Shown piece by piece: positions 1 through 8,710 of a stretch of 64,000 nt of DNA. Numbering within the stretch: the first letter of the stretch is position 1; each line of letters begins with the position of its first letter. The stretch comes from Phycisphaerales bacterium (GTDB taxonomy: Bacteria; Planctomycetota; Phycisphaerae; Tepidisphaerales; Tepidisphaeraceae), in assembly GCA_020853095.1 (NCBI GenBank), contig JADYZN010000039.1:62001-126000 (forward strand), read 5' to 3'. The position numbers were made by a program, and so were the translations under genes. The notes beneath the pieces are model-generated. The model ran no database searches and had not been told where the DNA came from. It saw only the letters and a list, made by a program, of their open reading frames with translations.

Positions 1-5
1 TGGAA

Positions 6-2843
6 TTGAGCGTGGAAGAGCCGCCGATCAAGCCCATACCGCCGGTGGTGGAGGAGGAGAGCGAACCACTGAAGCTGGAAGGGCCGGAACCAACCGTCGC
101 GGACGTTGAACCGGTGGAGCAAAAGGAAGATGAGCCGCTTAAGCCGGAAATTGCGCCACCTGTGCCCGAAAAGCCCCGTGCGGTTGAGCCGGTGAAGATG
201 GTGGGGATTTCGCCGCCCGCGGAACAATCGACCGAATCCATCGGGTATCTGGGCGGGATGCCGTTGCAGTTGCCGAAATTGCAGGAGCCGGTTGAGGCCG
301 CTTCCGCCCCATCGACAGAGCCGCCGCTGGAACACCCGCCGCTGCGAAGGCCGGGGATGGTGATGCCGCCGCGACCCAAGGTCAAACCATCGGCGTTCGC
401 ACGACAGCGGGTGCAAGTGCCGGCGGAAGAAACGCCGGTCTTTGAGGATGTTGAGGTTCCGCCATTCGCCGGCGGGGCGACGGCGGCGCGCGGACAGGTG
501 ACAACGGGGTTTGATGGCCTGGCGATGCCGCCGGTGCGCGAGGTGGACGTCTTTTCGCAGATGCAATCGCCGGCATCGGATGATCCGGTGTTCGGGGGCG
601 AGGGGCATGGGGTTGCCGATGCGCCGGCGGCCGAACCCTCGCACGACACGGCCGAAGATCATGCCCATGCGGCACAAATGCAGCCGCCACGCGACCCATT
701 TGGAACGGTTCCGTTGGCGGCGGCCATCCCGCCGGGAAAGACCGCCGAACGTCGCGGGGGCGGGGATGCGCCGAACATTCCGCCGACCAAGCGCAAGCGA
801 TGGAGCGTGCCGTTGCTGGTGTTTTTGATGCTGCTGTGCGCGGCGTTGGCGGGGGGCGGAGCGTGGTATCTGATGCCCCGGCAGTCGCGGGTGGAGGCGG
901 CGATCACGTTTGTAAACCTGTCCACCGAGCAGTCGCGCCGGCAGATCGACCAGCAGTTGCAGACGATGCTGGGGGAGGCGGAGATGCGCAGCAGCGCCAA
1001 GGCGATCTACCGCGTGAAGCGCGGATCGGAAGCCGAGGCGGGGTTTCTGGACGATGCGGTGGACTATACGCGGATGCTGAGCGAGGCGAAGTGGACGGGG
1101 CCGGATTCATCCACCTGGGTCATCGGTCGTCAAAGCGCGGCGGCCGGCGCCGATGAGGCGAGATTGACGGCGTTGATGTCGGCGCTCTACGCCGATCAGC
1201 GGATCGCCGATCAACGGCTGGCGTATGAGAAGGTGAAACAGCAACTGCGGGATTTGAACGGCGCGATTGAACAATCGCAGCGGATGGTCGAACAACGTTC
1301 GGCGGAGATCGCGGAAATCGAAGGCCGACTGCACGGATTGCGCACGGCCGGGGATCTGGCGGCATTGGAACGGGAAGCCGCCGCCGCCGAAAAATCATGG
1401 CACGAAGCGGCCGAACGTTCGGTGCAACTGAAAGGGGAGCTGGAACGCGCTCGCCAGTCGCCGACGACGCGGCCGGGAACGCCCTCATCGGTCGCGGCGG
1501 CGCTGGCGGACGATCAGGAGCTGCGCAACATGCGCGCCTCGCTGGACGATTTGAAGATGCGTCTGGAGCGCGTGCGCGTCAGCAGCCATTCGCAGGCGGA
1601 TGAGGCGCGCAAAAGACTGGACGATGCCGCGCAACGGCTGCAGCAGCAGATCGCGGACGTGCAACGGCAGATGCGCGACAACCCGGAATTGCAAAATTAC
1701 GTCGCGGCGGTGGCGGAGTTGCAAAATGCCGTGCAGGAACTGACGGCCGAGTTCATGCAGGGTCAGAAGGAACAGGCCGATCGCATCGCGGGGTTGAAAC
1801 GGCTGCTGGATGAAAAGATGGAGGCGCGGCGGAGCAAAATCTGGGAGAACGACAAGGAATTGAAGGACCTCAACGAACAGTTGGCGCTGACCAGCCGGCA
1901 ATACAACGCCGCGCTGAGCGGGGGCGATGAGACGGCCCAGCAGGCGGAAAAGCTCAAGGAGGACGTGAGCCGGCTGGAGGATCAGATTCGCCGCCGGCGT
2001 GAACTGCTGGGGGATGACAGCGTGTACGCCGAGGCGATCAACCAGCTCCAGCAGATCATCGACGACAGCCAGAAGCAACTGGCCGACAGCCGCCGGCGCA
2101 CCGAGGAGATGTTGCAGAAAGTACAGCGAAGCGTCCTGGCGGCCCAGCCGCCGGCGCAGCGATTGCCGGCCGAGCAGCAGGCGTTGGCGGCGGAACTGGA
2201 AAAACGTCTTGAAGAATTGAACGAAGCCCGCCGGCAATACGCGCAGGCCGTGCAAAACGGCCAGGAGAGCGAGCCGGCCCGCATGATCGCCGAGGACATC
2301 GCGACGATTCAGAATCGCATCGACGAACGAACCCGCCAGTTGACGGCCGCCCAGACCCGGCAATCCAGCGAACAGGAGGAACTGGCCCGGCTCCAGGCGG
2401 TGGAACAACTGCGCAATCAGTTGACCGAGGCGCAACAGGCGGAATCGACGGCGCGCGAGGCGTATTTCCAGAAATCCAAGCAACTGCAATCGGCCCGCGA
2501 AGACATCGACCGGCGGCTGGCGGGTTTGTCGCAGCGCGACCAGGCGGCACAGGAACTCAAAGCCCGGCGTGACCGGCTGGATGCGCTGGTGGCCCAATCC
2601 AAAGAGACGGCCTATCCGGAACCGGCCAAAGTGACGATCGCGGGCATGGGGGCGGACTTTCGGCCAACCTACGCCGCAAGCGCGGCGGGAATCGTGGTTT
2701 TGCTGTTCGCGGTTTTCATCGCGGCGGCCGCCAGGGGGGCACGTCAGGCACAAGTTCCAATGGCCGGCGCGATTGACGATGCCGATGGAAAGGGTGAATT
2801 GGCCACGCCACATCATCCAAACGAAAGCGCCATGGCGGTCTGA
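6..2843 (+). CDS. Large coiled-coil membrane protein, possibly Wzz-like (5' end uncertain)
   Basis: The frame is open from the window edge; the first usable start is a TTG at 6, so the true start may lie upstream. Residues 1-260 are acidic and proline-rich and look disordered. A hydrophobic segment at about 266-288 is followed by roughly 600 residues of almost continuous Gln/Glu/Arg/Ala-rich coiled coil, and a second hydrophobic segment lies at about 888-912 near the C-terminus. Two membrane segments flanking a long coiled coil is the layout of polysaccharide co-polymerases (Wzz/chain-length determinants), and a polysaccharide locus starts 2.2 kb downstream. I see no tyrosine-kinase domain and no clear Wzz signature, so the role is inferred from layout and context only. 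Confidence 0.6.
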   Translation: MSVEEPPIKPIPPVVEEESEPLKLEGPEPTVADVEPVEQKEDEPLKPEIAPPVPEKPRAVEPVKMVGISPPAEQSTESIGYLGGMPLQLPKLQEPVEAASAPSTEPPLEHPPLRRPGMVMPPRPKVKPSAFARQRVQVPAEETPVFEDVEVPPFAGGATAARGQVTTGFDGLAMPPVREVDVFSQMQSPASDDPVFGGEGHGVADAPAAEPSHDTAEDHAHAAQMQPPRDPFGTVPLAAAIPPGKTAERRGGGDAPNIPPTKRKRWSVPLLVFLMLLCAALAGGGAWYLMPRQSRVEAAITFVNLSTEQSRRQIDQQLQTMLGEAEMRSSAKAIYRVKRGSEAEAGFLDDAVDYTRMLSEAKWTGPDSSTWVIGRQSAAAGADEARLTALMSALYADQRIADQRLAYEKVKQQLRDLNGAIEQSQRMVEQRSAEIAEIEGRLHGLRTAGDLAALEREAAAAEKSWHEAAERSVQLKGELERARQSPTTRPGTPSSVAAALADDQELRNMRASLDDLKMRLERVRVSSHSQADEARKRLDDAAQRLQQQIADVQRQMRDNPELQNYVAAVAELQNAVQELTAEFMQGQKEQADRIAGLKRLLDEKMEARRSKIWENDKELKDLNEQLALTSRQYNAALSGGDETAQQAEKLKEDVSRLEDQIRRRRELLGDDSVYAEAINQLQQIIDDSQKQLADSRRRTEEMLQKVQRSVLAAQPPAQRLPAEQQALAAELEKRLEELNEARRQYAQAVQNGQESEPARMIAEDIATIQNRIDERTRQLTAAQTRQSSEQEELARLQAVEQLRNQLTEAQQAESTAREAYFQKSKQLQSAREDIDRRLAGLSQRDQAAQELKARRDRLDALVAQSKETAYPEPAKVTIAGMGADFRPTYAASAAGIVVLLFAVFIAAAARGARQAQVPMAGAIDDADGKGELATPHHPNESAMAV

Positions 2844-2865
2844 TCGGCGCCAAAACGGCATTCAC

Positions 2866-2888
2866 GATCGGCGATTTGGCCGATTTTT
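2866..2888 (+). terminator. Candidate intrinsic terminator after the coiled-coil gene
   Basis: A six-base-pair stem (ATCGGC/GCCGAT, extendable by one G-T pair) with a six-base loop is followed directly by four or five T residues. It lies 23 bases after the stop codon of the coiled-coil gene. The stem is short, so termination may be partial. Confidence 0.45.
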
Positions 2889-2910
2889 GCTTCCGAGCCA
2901 AAGCGGACGT

Positions 2911-2938
2911 TTGCGGCCCGACACGGGCGGTTTATACT
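2911..2938 (+). promoter_or_regulatory. Candidate sigma-70 promoter for the EF-G-like gene
   Basis: TTGCGG at 2911-2916, a 16-base spacer and TATACT at 2933-2938 sit 64 bases before the EF-G-like start. A sigma-54-like TGGC-N7-TTGC overlaps it at 2938-2952. Neither has been tested; the sigma-70-like match is the more ordinary explanation. Confidence 0.35.
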
Positions 2939-3002
2939 GGCTTGGGGCTTGCGGTGATTGGCAGGCGCAGGCCGGTCGATATCCCTTCATGGAGTGTCAT
3001 TC

Positions 3003-5072
3003 ATGCCCGGTTACAGCACGGCGGATATTCGCAACATCGCACTGGTCGGACACGGGGGATCGGGAAAGACGACGCTGGCGGATGCGTTGTTGTTCGCCGC
3101 CGGAACCGTCACCCGCAAAGGGTCGGTGTCGGATGGATCGAGTTTCAGCGATTTTGAGAAGGAAGAAAAAGAGCACGCTCATTCGATCTACGCGGCCGTG
3201 ATGCACGTTGATTACCAGGCAAAGCGCATCAACCTGATCGACACGCCCGGATCGCCGGATTTGATGGGACAGGCGCTGGCGGTGCTGCCGGCGGTGGAGA
3301 CGGTCGCGGTCGTGATCAACGCCCAGAGCGGCATCGAAGTCGTCACCCGGCGGATGATGGAAGCGGCCAGGGAGCGCGATCTTCCGCGGGCGATCATCAT
3401 CAACAAGATCGACCAGCCGGACGTGGACCTGGAGGCGCTGGTCGAGCAGATCCGCCAGACGTTCGGGCCTGAATGCCTGCCGATCAACCTGCCGGCCGGC
3501 GGGGGCAAGACCGTGGTGGATTGCCTGCTGGGCAACTCCGGCGAGAGCGATTTCGACACGGTCAAGCGCTGTCACGCGGCCATTCTCGACCAGATCGTCG
3601 AGATGGATGAGAACCTGATGGAAAAATACCTTGGGGGCGAGGAGCCGGATTACAACGCGCTGCACGCGCCGTTTGAAAAGGCGATGGATGAGGGGCACGT
3701 CGTGCCGATTTTGTTCGCGGACGCCAAAAACGAGGTGGGGTTGAAGGAACTGCTGGAGGCGATGGTCCGCCATTTCCCAGGTCCGGATGAGGGAAATCTC
3801 AGGCCATTCGTCAGCGGCGAAGGGGCCGATGAGCGGCCATACGAATACCATAACGATCCCGCGCGGCCGCTGTTGGCGCACGTGTTCAAGGTGACGACCG
3901 ATCCGTTCGTCGGCAAGCTGGCGATCTTCCGTGTCCACCAGGGCAAGGCGGCCGGCAACACGCAGGTCTACATCGGCCACTCCAAAAAATCGATCAAGCT
4001 GGGACACGTTTTTCATCTTCAGGGCAAGGAACACCGCGAGGCGGATGCCATCATCGCCGGCGACATCGGCGCGGTGGCCAAGCTGGAGGAAATTCACACC
4101 AACGACGTGTTGCACGACGACCACGCGCTGGACAGCGTTCATCTGAAACCCCAGCCCTATCCGACGCCGATGTACGGGCTGGCGATCACGCCCAAGGCGC
4201 GCGGGGATGAACAGAAAATCTCGACCCAGCTCACGAAACTGGCCGAGGAGGATCCCACCTTCAAATGGCACACCGACCGCCAGACCCACGAGGTGGTCAT
4301 CAACGGCCTGGGCGAGCTGCATCTTCGATTGGCGCTGGAGCGCATGAAAAACCGGGGCGTGCAGGTGGACACCAAGCCCCCGAAGATCGCCTATCGCGAG
4401 ACCATCCAGCTCGCGGCCGAAGGACATCACCGCCATAAAAAACAGACCGGCGGGGCGGGTCAGTTCGGCGAGGTCTTCTTGCGGGTCGAGCCGTTGGAAC
4501 CGGGCAGCCCGGCCAGCCGATCCGGCGGCGGATCGGGCATCGAGGTGCTCAACGAGGTCTTCGGCGGGGCGATTCCGGGACAGTACATCCCGGCCGTGGA
4601 AAAGGGGGTGCACGATCTGCTGGATCAGGGGGTGATCGCGGGGTATCCGTTGCAGGATGTGCGGGTCGCCATCACCGATGGCAAGCATCATCCGGTGGAC
4701 AGCAAGGAAGTCGCCTTCCGCACGGCCGGCAAGCTGGCGTTCAAGGATGCGGTGTTGAAAGCCAAACCGGTTCTGCTGGAGCCGATCGTGAACATGGAAG
4801 TGGTCGTTCCCGAAGACAAGATGGGCACGATCACGGGCGATTTGTCCGGCAAGCGCGGCCGCATCCAGGGAACGGACATCCTCCCCGGCGGCATGGCGAT
4901 GGTGAAGGCGCAGGCCCCGCTGAGCGAGGTGATGCAGTACCAGTCGCAGCTCAAGAGCGTCACCGGCGGGCAGGGTTCGTTCGTGATGGAATTCAGCCAT
5001 TACGAGCCGACGCCCCCGCAGGTGCAACAGCAGATCGCCTCGCAGTACAAACCCAAGGCGGAAGAGGAGTAA
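3003..5072 (+). CDS. Elongation factor G-like translational GTPase
   Basis: The 689-residue product has the EF-G domain order: GTPase, beta-barrel domain 2, then domains III-V. The P-loop is GHGGSGKTT at residues 16-24, the G3 motif is DTPGSPDL and the G4 motif is NKID. Canonical EF-G has GHIDAGKTT, an RGITI G2 motif and DTPGHVDF; here the G2 region reads EKEHAHSI. These changes mark the EF-G-like paralogue group (often annotated fusA-like or FusA2), whose exact role is unsettled, not the housekeeping elongation factor. The ATG at 3003 is preceded by GGAG at suitable spacing and starts the conserved N-terminus; a frame extension back to 2958 has no support. The following glycosyltransferase begins seven bases after the stop. 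Confidence 0.9.
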   Translation: MPGYSTADIRNIALVGHGGSGKTTLADALLFAAGTVTRKGSVSDGSSFSDFEKEEKEHAHSIYAAVMHVDYQAKRINLIDTPGSPDLMGQALAVLPAVETVAVVINAQSGIEVVTRRMMEAARERDLPRAIIINKIDQPDVDLEALVEQIRQTFGPECLPINLPAGGGKTVVDCLLGNSGESDFDTVKRCHAAILDQIVEMDENLMEKYLGGEEPDYNALHAPFEKAMDEGHVVPILFADAKNEVGLKELLEAMVRHFPGPDEGNLRPFVSGEGADERPYEYHNDPARPLLAHVFKVTTDPFVGKLAIFRVHQGKAAGNTQVYIGHSKKSIKLGHVFHLQGKEHREADAIIAGDIGAVAKLEEIHTNDVLHDDHALDSVHLKPQPYPTPMYGLAITPKARGDEQKISTQLTKLAEEDPTFKWHTDRQTHEVVINGLGELHLRLALERMKNRGVQVDTKPPKIAYRETIQLAAEGHHRHKKQTGGAGQFGEVFLRVEPLEPGSPASRSGGGSGIEVLNEVFGGAIPGQYIPAVEKGVHDLLDQGVIAGYPLQDVRVAITDGKHHPVDSKEVAFRTAGKLAFKDAVLKAKPVLLEPIVNMEVVVPEDKMGTITGDLSGKRGRIQGTDILPGGMAMVKAQAPLSEVMQYQSQLKSVTGGQGSFVMEFSHYEPTPPQVQQQIASQYKPKAEEE

Positions 5073-5078
5073 TCTCCC

Positions 5079-6275
5079 CTGAAACTCGGATATCTCGTCC
5101 CTGAATTCCCGATGCAGACGCACACGTTTTTCTGGCGTGAGGTGGTTGCGCTGCGCCAAATGGGGATGGAGACGGCTTTGTTGTCCAGCCGGCGGCCGGC
5201 GGAGACCTGCCGGCACGAATTCGCCGAAAAGGCCGCGCGGGAGACGCATTATCTGTATCCACCCCGGTGGGGCGTGGCGGCCGGACAGGCGTTGCGTCAT
5301 CCCCTGGGGGCGATCAAGGCGGTTGGATACATCCTGCGATTGAAAGAATCTCCGATCAAACAGCGATTGCGGTTGCTGGGGCTGATCGCCTGCTCGGCCG
5401 ATCTGCTGGCGTGGGCGAAGGAAAAGGGATTGGAACACATCCATGCGCATTCGTGCGCGGATGTGGCGCACGTGGTGGCGATGTGCCGGCGGATGGGCGG
5501 GCCTTCGTACAGCCTGACATTGCATGGGGACCTGGAGGTGTATGGGACCGACCATGCGCAGAAGATGCGTGGGGCGGCGTTCGTGGCGTGCGTGACGACG
5601 CCGTTGCAAAAGCAGGTGATGGAGAAGGCACACGTTGAGCAAAATCGGACGGCGGTGATCTGGATGGGGGTGGATACGGATCGGTTCGTGGATCGAGGCA
5701 AACGGCAACCGCGGGCCAATGCGCTGCATCTGGCGACGGTGGCCCGGTTGCACCTGTGCAAGGGGCATCGACATGCGCTGGCGGCGGTCAAACGGCTGGC
5801 CGACGAGGGGTGCGAGGTGCGATACACGATCGCGGGAACCGGGCCGCACGAGCGGGAGATTCGACAGTGCGTGCGGGAATTGGGATTGGAACCGCAGGTG
5901 CATTTCGCCGGGACGGTGGGGGAGCAGAAGGTGCTGGAGCTGCTTAACGAGGTGGATGCGTTCGTGCTGCCCAGCGTGGGGCTGGGGGAGGCGGCGCCGG
6001 TCTCGGTGATGGAGGCGATGGCGTGCGGATTGCCGGTGATCAGTTCGATCATCGGGGGGACGGCCGACATGATCGAAAACCAAAAGAACGGAATTCTGGT
6101 TCCGCAGGGTGATGAGCAGGGGCTGTATCGGGCGATGAAGGAGCTGGCGGAAGACGTGGGCCGGCGGATGGAATTGGGCAAAGAAGCGAGATTGCGGGCG
6201 GTGGAGGCGTTTGATTCGAGGCGCGGGGCCGAGAAGTTGATGAATCGAATACGAGTGAGCCACAGAGACCCATGA
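5079..6275 (+). CDS. GT4-type glycosyltransferase, probable CTG start
   Basis: This is a GT-B-fold retaining glycosyltransferase with the EX7E motif (EAAPVSVME) followed by AMACGLPVIS, and a C-terminal nucleotide-sugar domain. The first ATG is at 5112, but the frame from a CTG at 5079 adds LKLGYLVPEFP, which is the first beta strand of this family; compare MKVAYLINQYPQPSQSF in the related gene at 21,933. CTG is the only start-like codon between the in-frame stop at 5070-5072 and the ATG. A GAGGAG ribosome site sits at 5064-5069, overlapping the end of the EF-G-like gene. It is likely the first gene of the polysaccharide locus; donor and acceptor are unknown. Confidence 0.85.
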   Translation: MKLGYLVPEFPMQTHTFFWREVVALRQMGMETALLSSRRPAETCRHEFAEKAARETHYLYPPRWGVAAGQALRHPLGAIKAVGYILRLKESPIKQRLRLLGLIACSADLLAWAKEKGLEHIHAHSCADVAHVVAMCRRMGGPSYSLTLHGDLEVYGTDHAQKMRGAAFVACVTTPLQKQVMEKAHVEQNRTAVIWMGVDTDRFVDRGKRQPRANALHLATVARLHLCKGHRHALAAVKRLADEGCEVRYTIAGTGPHEREIRQCVRELGLEPQVHFAGTVGEQKVLELLNEVDAFVLPSVGLGEAAPVSVMEAMACGLPVISSIIGGTADMIENQKNGILVPQGDEQGLYRAMKELAEDVGRRMELGKEARLRAVEAFDSRRGAEKLMNRIRVSHRDP

Positions 6276-6297
6276 GTGAGAGTACAAAGGATCCCGC

Positions 6298-7572
6298 ATG
6301 AAGATTCGGGCGTTGTTGTTGGCGGATGATTGCAATCCGGATTGGCCGTCGTTGCCGGTGGTGGGATACAAGGCGTGCCGGTCGATCGCGGACCATGCGG
6401 ACGTGGTGGTGGCAACGCACGTGCGCAACCGGCCGCAGATCGAGCGGGATGGGATGGGCAGGGGGCGGGTGGTTTATTTGAACAACGAATACATCGCCGC
6501 GCCGATGCACAAGGCGGCGACGGCGCTGCGCGGCGGGGGGTCGGTGGGGTGGTCGACGAACATGGCGATGTATTATCCACCCTATTTGGCGTTTGAGTGG
6601 GAGGTGTGGAAGCGATTTGGGCGGGAATTGAAGTCGGGGAAATTTGACGTGGTGCATCGGGTGACGCCGATGTCGCCGACGATTCCGAGTCCGATGAGCC
6701 AATGGAGCCCGGTTCCGTTCGTGCTGGGACCATTGAATGGTGGATTGAAATGGCCGTCGGCGTTCGCGGCGGAACTGCGGCGTGAAAAAGAGTGGCTGGC
6801 GTACGTCCGGCGGGTCTACCGGGCGCTGCCGTATTATCGACCGACCTACGGCCACGCGGCCGCGATCCTGGCGGCGTTCGGGCATACGATGAACGATCTG
6901 CCGCGATCGTCCCGGGCGAAGGCAATCGATTTCCCGGAGGTGGGGATTGATCCGGCACTGTTCAGCTCGGCCGGACCAAGGCCGGTAACGGAGCGGTGTA
7001 CGTTTTTATTTGTCGGCCGGCTGGTTCCTTATAAATGTCCGGACGTGGCGGTGATGGCCTTTGCGCAAAGTGCTTTGTTGCGCAAACACCAACTGCTGGT
7101 GGTGGGGGAGGGGCCGGAGCGTGGCCGGCTGGAAAAGATCATCGCGGAACATCGGTTGGGCGATTGCGTAAAATTGCTGGGTGCGGTGCCGCAGGCGCGG
7201 GTGGGGCAGATCATGCGCGAGGCGGAGGTGTTTTGTTTTCCTTCGATTCGCGAACTGGGCGCGGGGGTGGTGGTGGAGGCGATGGCGTGCGGGATGTGCT
7301 GCCTGGTGGTGGACTATGGCGGGCCGGGGGGGCTGATTGATGAAAAACGTGGGGTGAAGGTGGCGTTGGGGGACAAGATGCAACTGGTGGAACGATTTGG
7401 TCGAGAAATGGAGAAGCTGGCGGCGGACCCGGCCCGTCGGCGCATCTTATCGGCCGCCGCGATGGATTATGCGGTGCGCGAATATAGCTGGGATGCCAAG
7501 GCGCGCAAGACCGTCGAGGTGTACGAGTGGGTTTTGGGAAGGCGGGATGTGAAACCGGAATTTTCATCGTGA
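6298..7572 (+). CDS. GT4-type glycosyltransferase
   Basis: The 424-residue protein has a GT-B architecture. The N-terminal acceptor domain includes a stretch reading FVLGPLNGGLKWP, and the C-terminal domain has the strand FLFVGRLVPYKCPD and the catalytic EX7E motif ELGAGVVVEAMACG. It starts 22 bases after the preceding glycosyltransferase and belongs to the same gene run. The GPLNGG segment is common in GT4 enzymes of exopolysaccharide loci. The sugar specificity cannot be read from the sequence. Confidence 0.88.
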   Translation: MKIRALLLADDCNPDWPSLPVVGYKACRSIADHADVVVATHVRNRPQIERDGMGRGRVVYLNNEYIAAPMHKAATALRGGGSVGWSTNMAMYYPPYLAFEWEVWKRFGRELKSGKFDVVHRVTPMSPTIPSPMSQWSPVPFVLGPLNGGLKWPSAFAAELRREKEWLAYVRRVYRALPYYRPTYGHAAAILAAFGHTMNDLPRSSRAKAIDFPEVGIDPALFSSAGPRPVTERCTFLFVGRLVPYKCPDVAVMAFAQSALLRKHQLLVVGEGPERGRLEKIIAEHRLGDCVKLLGAVPQARVGQIMREAEVFCFPSIRELGAGVVVEAMACGMCCLVVDYGGPGGLIDEKRGVKVALGDKMQLVERFGREMEKLAADPARRRILSAAAMDYAVREYSWDAKARKTVEVYEWVLGRRDVKPEFSS

Positions 7573-7739
7573 TGTAAGTCTTGATTCATACTGTAATTAT
7601 GCCGATCAACATCGGGTGGGTTCGATTGACATGCCGGCAAAATCTGGCCGCCGGCGGGATCATCTGGTAGGAACCGGATTGAATTGCAGGCGAGCGACCC
7701 GCCGATTTAGCCGATTGAGAAGTTGTGAGCAGTGGTCTT

Positions 7740-8648
7740 ATGAGCAATACGTTGACAGGTGCATCCCCCATTCCCACCCGTGATGCGCAGACGCCGGCCG
7801 AGCCGGTGCTGCCGGTGTTTGACCAGGAGATGGTGATTCAGCCGCAGCGCGGGTGGATCGCGGTGAATGTCGGGGAGATGTGGCGGTATCGGGAGCTGTT
7901 GTTTTTCCTGATCTGGCGGGATGTGAAGGTCCGTTACAAGCAGACGGTGCTGGGGGTGGCGTGGGCGATTTTGCAGCCGCTGTTCAACATGATCGTCTTC
8001 ACGGTGATCTTCGGAAAGGTGGCCGGGCTGGAGGATCATCTGCCGGCCCATTTGAAGGGGAAATATCCGATCTTCGTGTACGTCGGCATGCTGGTCTGGA
8101 CGTTTTTCAGCACGGGGGTGACGTCCGGCGGGCAGTCGCTGGTGAACAGCCAGCATCTGCTGACCAAGATTTATTTTCCGAGGTTGTTCGTGCCGCTGGC
8201 GACGATCGGCGGGGCGCTGGTGGACCTGGCGATTTCGTTCGGATTGTTTTTGGTGTTGATGCTGATTTACCAGGTTCCGCCGGGGTGGGGGTTGTTGGCG
8301 CTGCCGGCGCTGCTGGTGTTGACGCTGATGGCGACGGCGGGGGTGGCGTTCGTGGTGTCGGCGTTGACGGTCAGTTATCGCGATTTCCGGTTTATCGTGC
8401 CGTTCATGGTGCAGGCGTGGATGTATCTGAGCGCGACGTTTTACGACGTGGCGGACGTGGGCCGCTGGCAGTTGCCGGCGTCGATCAACCCGATGTTCGG
8501 GTTGATCGGGGCGTACCGGTCGTGCCTGCTGGGGATGGAGTGGCACTGGGCGCAGGTGGGCATCTCGACGACGGTGACGCTGGGGATGTTCTTCTTCGGG
8601 ATGTTTTATTTCAGGAAAGTCGAGAGGAAGTTCGCGGATATCGCGTAG
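7740..8648 (+). CDS. ABC-2 type polysaccharide exporter permease (Wzm-like)
   Basis: About 302 residues with six predicted membrane segments. The N-terminal amphipathic stretch WRYRELLFFLIWRDVKVRYK precedes QTVLGVAWAILQPLF, the typical start of the first membrane span in Wzm/TagG/KpsM permeases. With the ATPase encoded just downstream it should form the inner-membrane channel that exports lipid-linked polysaccharide. The start is uncertain: ATG at 7740 is used here, while GTG at 7725 is also in frame; neither has a strong ribosome site. The 167 bases before it hold no gene. Confidence 0.92.
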   Translation: MSNTLTGASPIPTRDAQTPAEPVLPVFDQEMVIQPQRGWIAVNVGEMWRYRELLFFLIWRDVKVRYKQTVLGVAWAILQPLFNMIVFTVIFGKVAGLEDHLPAHLKGKYPIFVYVGMLVWTFFSTGVTSGGQSLVNSQHLLTKIYFPRLFVPLATIGGALVDLAISFGLFLVLMLIYQVPPGWGLLALPALLVLTLMATAGVAFVVSALTVSYRDFRFIVPFMVQAWMYLSATFYDVADVGRWQLPASINPMFGLIGAYRSCLLGMEWHWAQVGISTTVTLGMFFFGMFYFRKVERKFADIA

Positions 8649-8710
8649 GCGGATGCGATTGGAGATTTCCGGCAGGGAAGTGGATCAGGATTTAAGAGCA
8701 AGTGTTACCT

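Noticed and set aside
2997-6428. 1143-codon open frame on the - strand
   Set aside because: It lies antisense to the EF-G-like gene and a glycosyltransferase, both with clear motifs. Its product is a His/Arg/Gln-rich string without domains, as expected from the reverse frame of high-GC genes.
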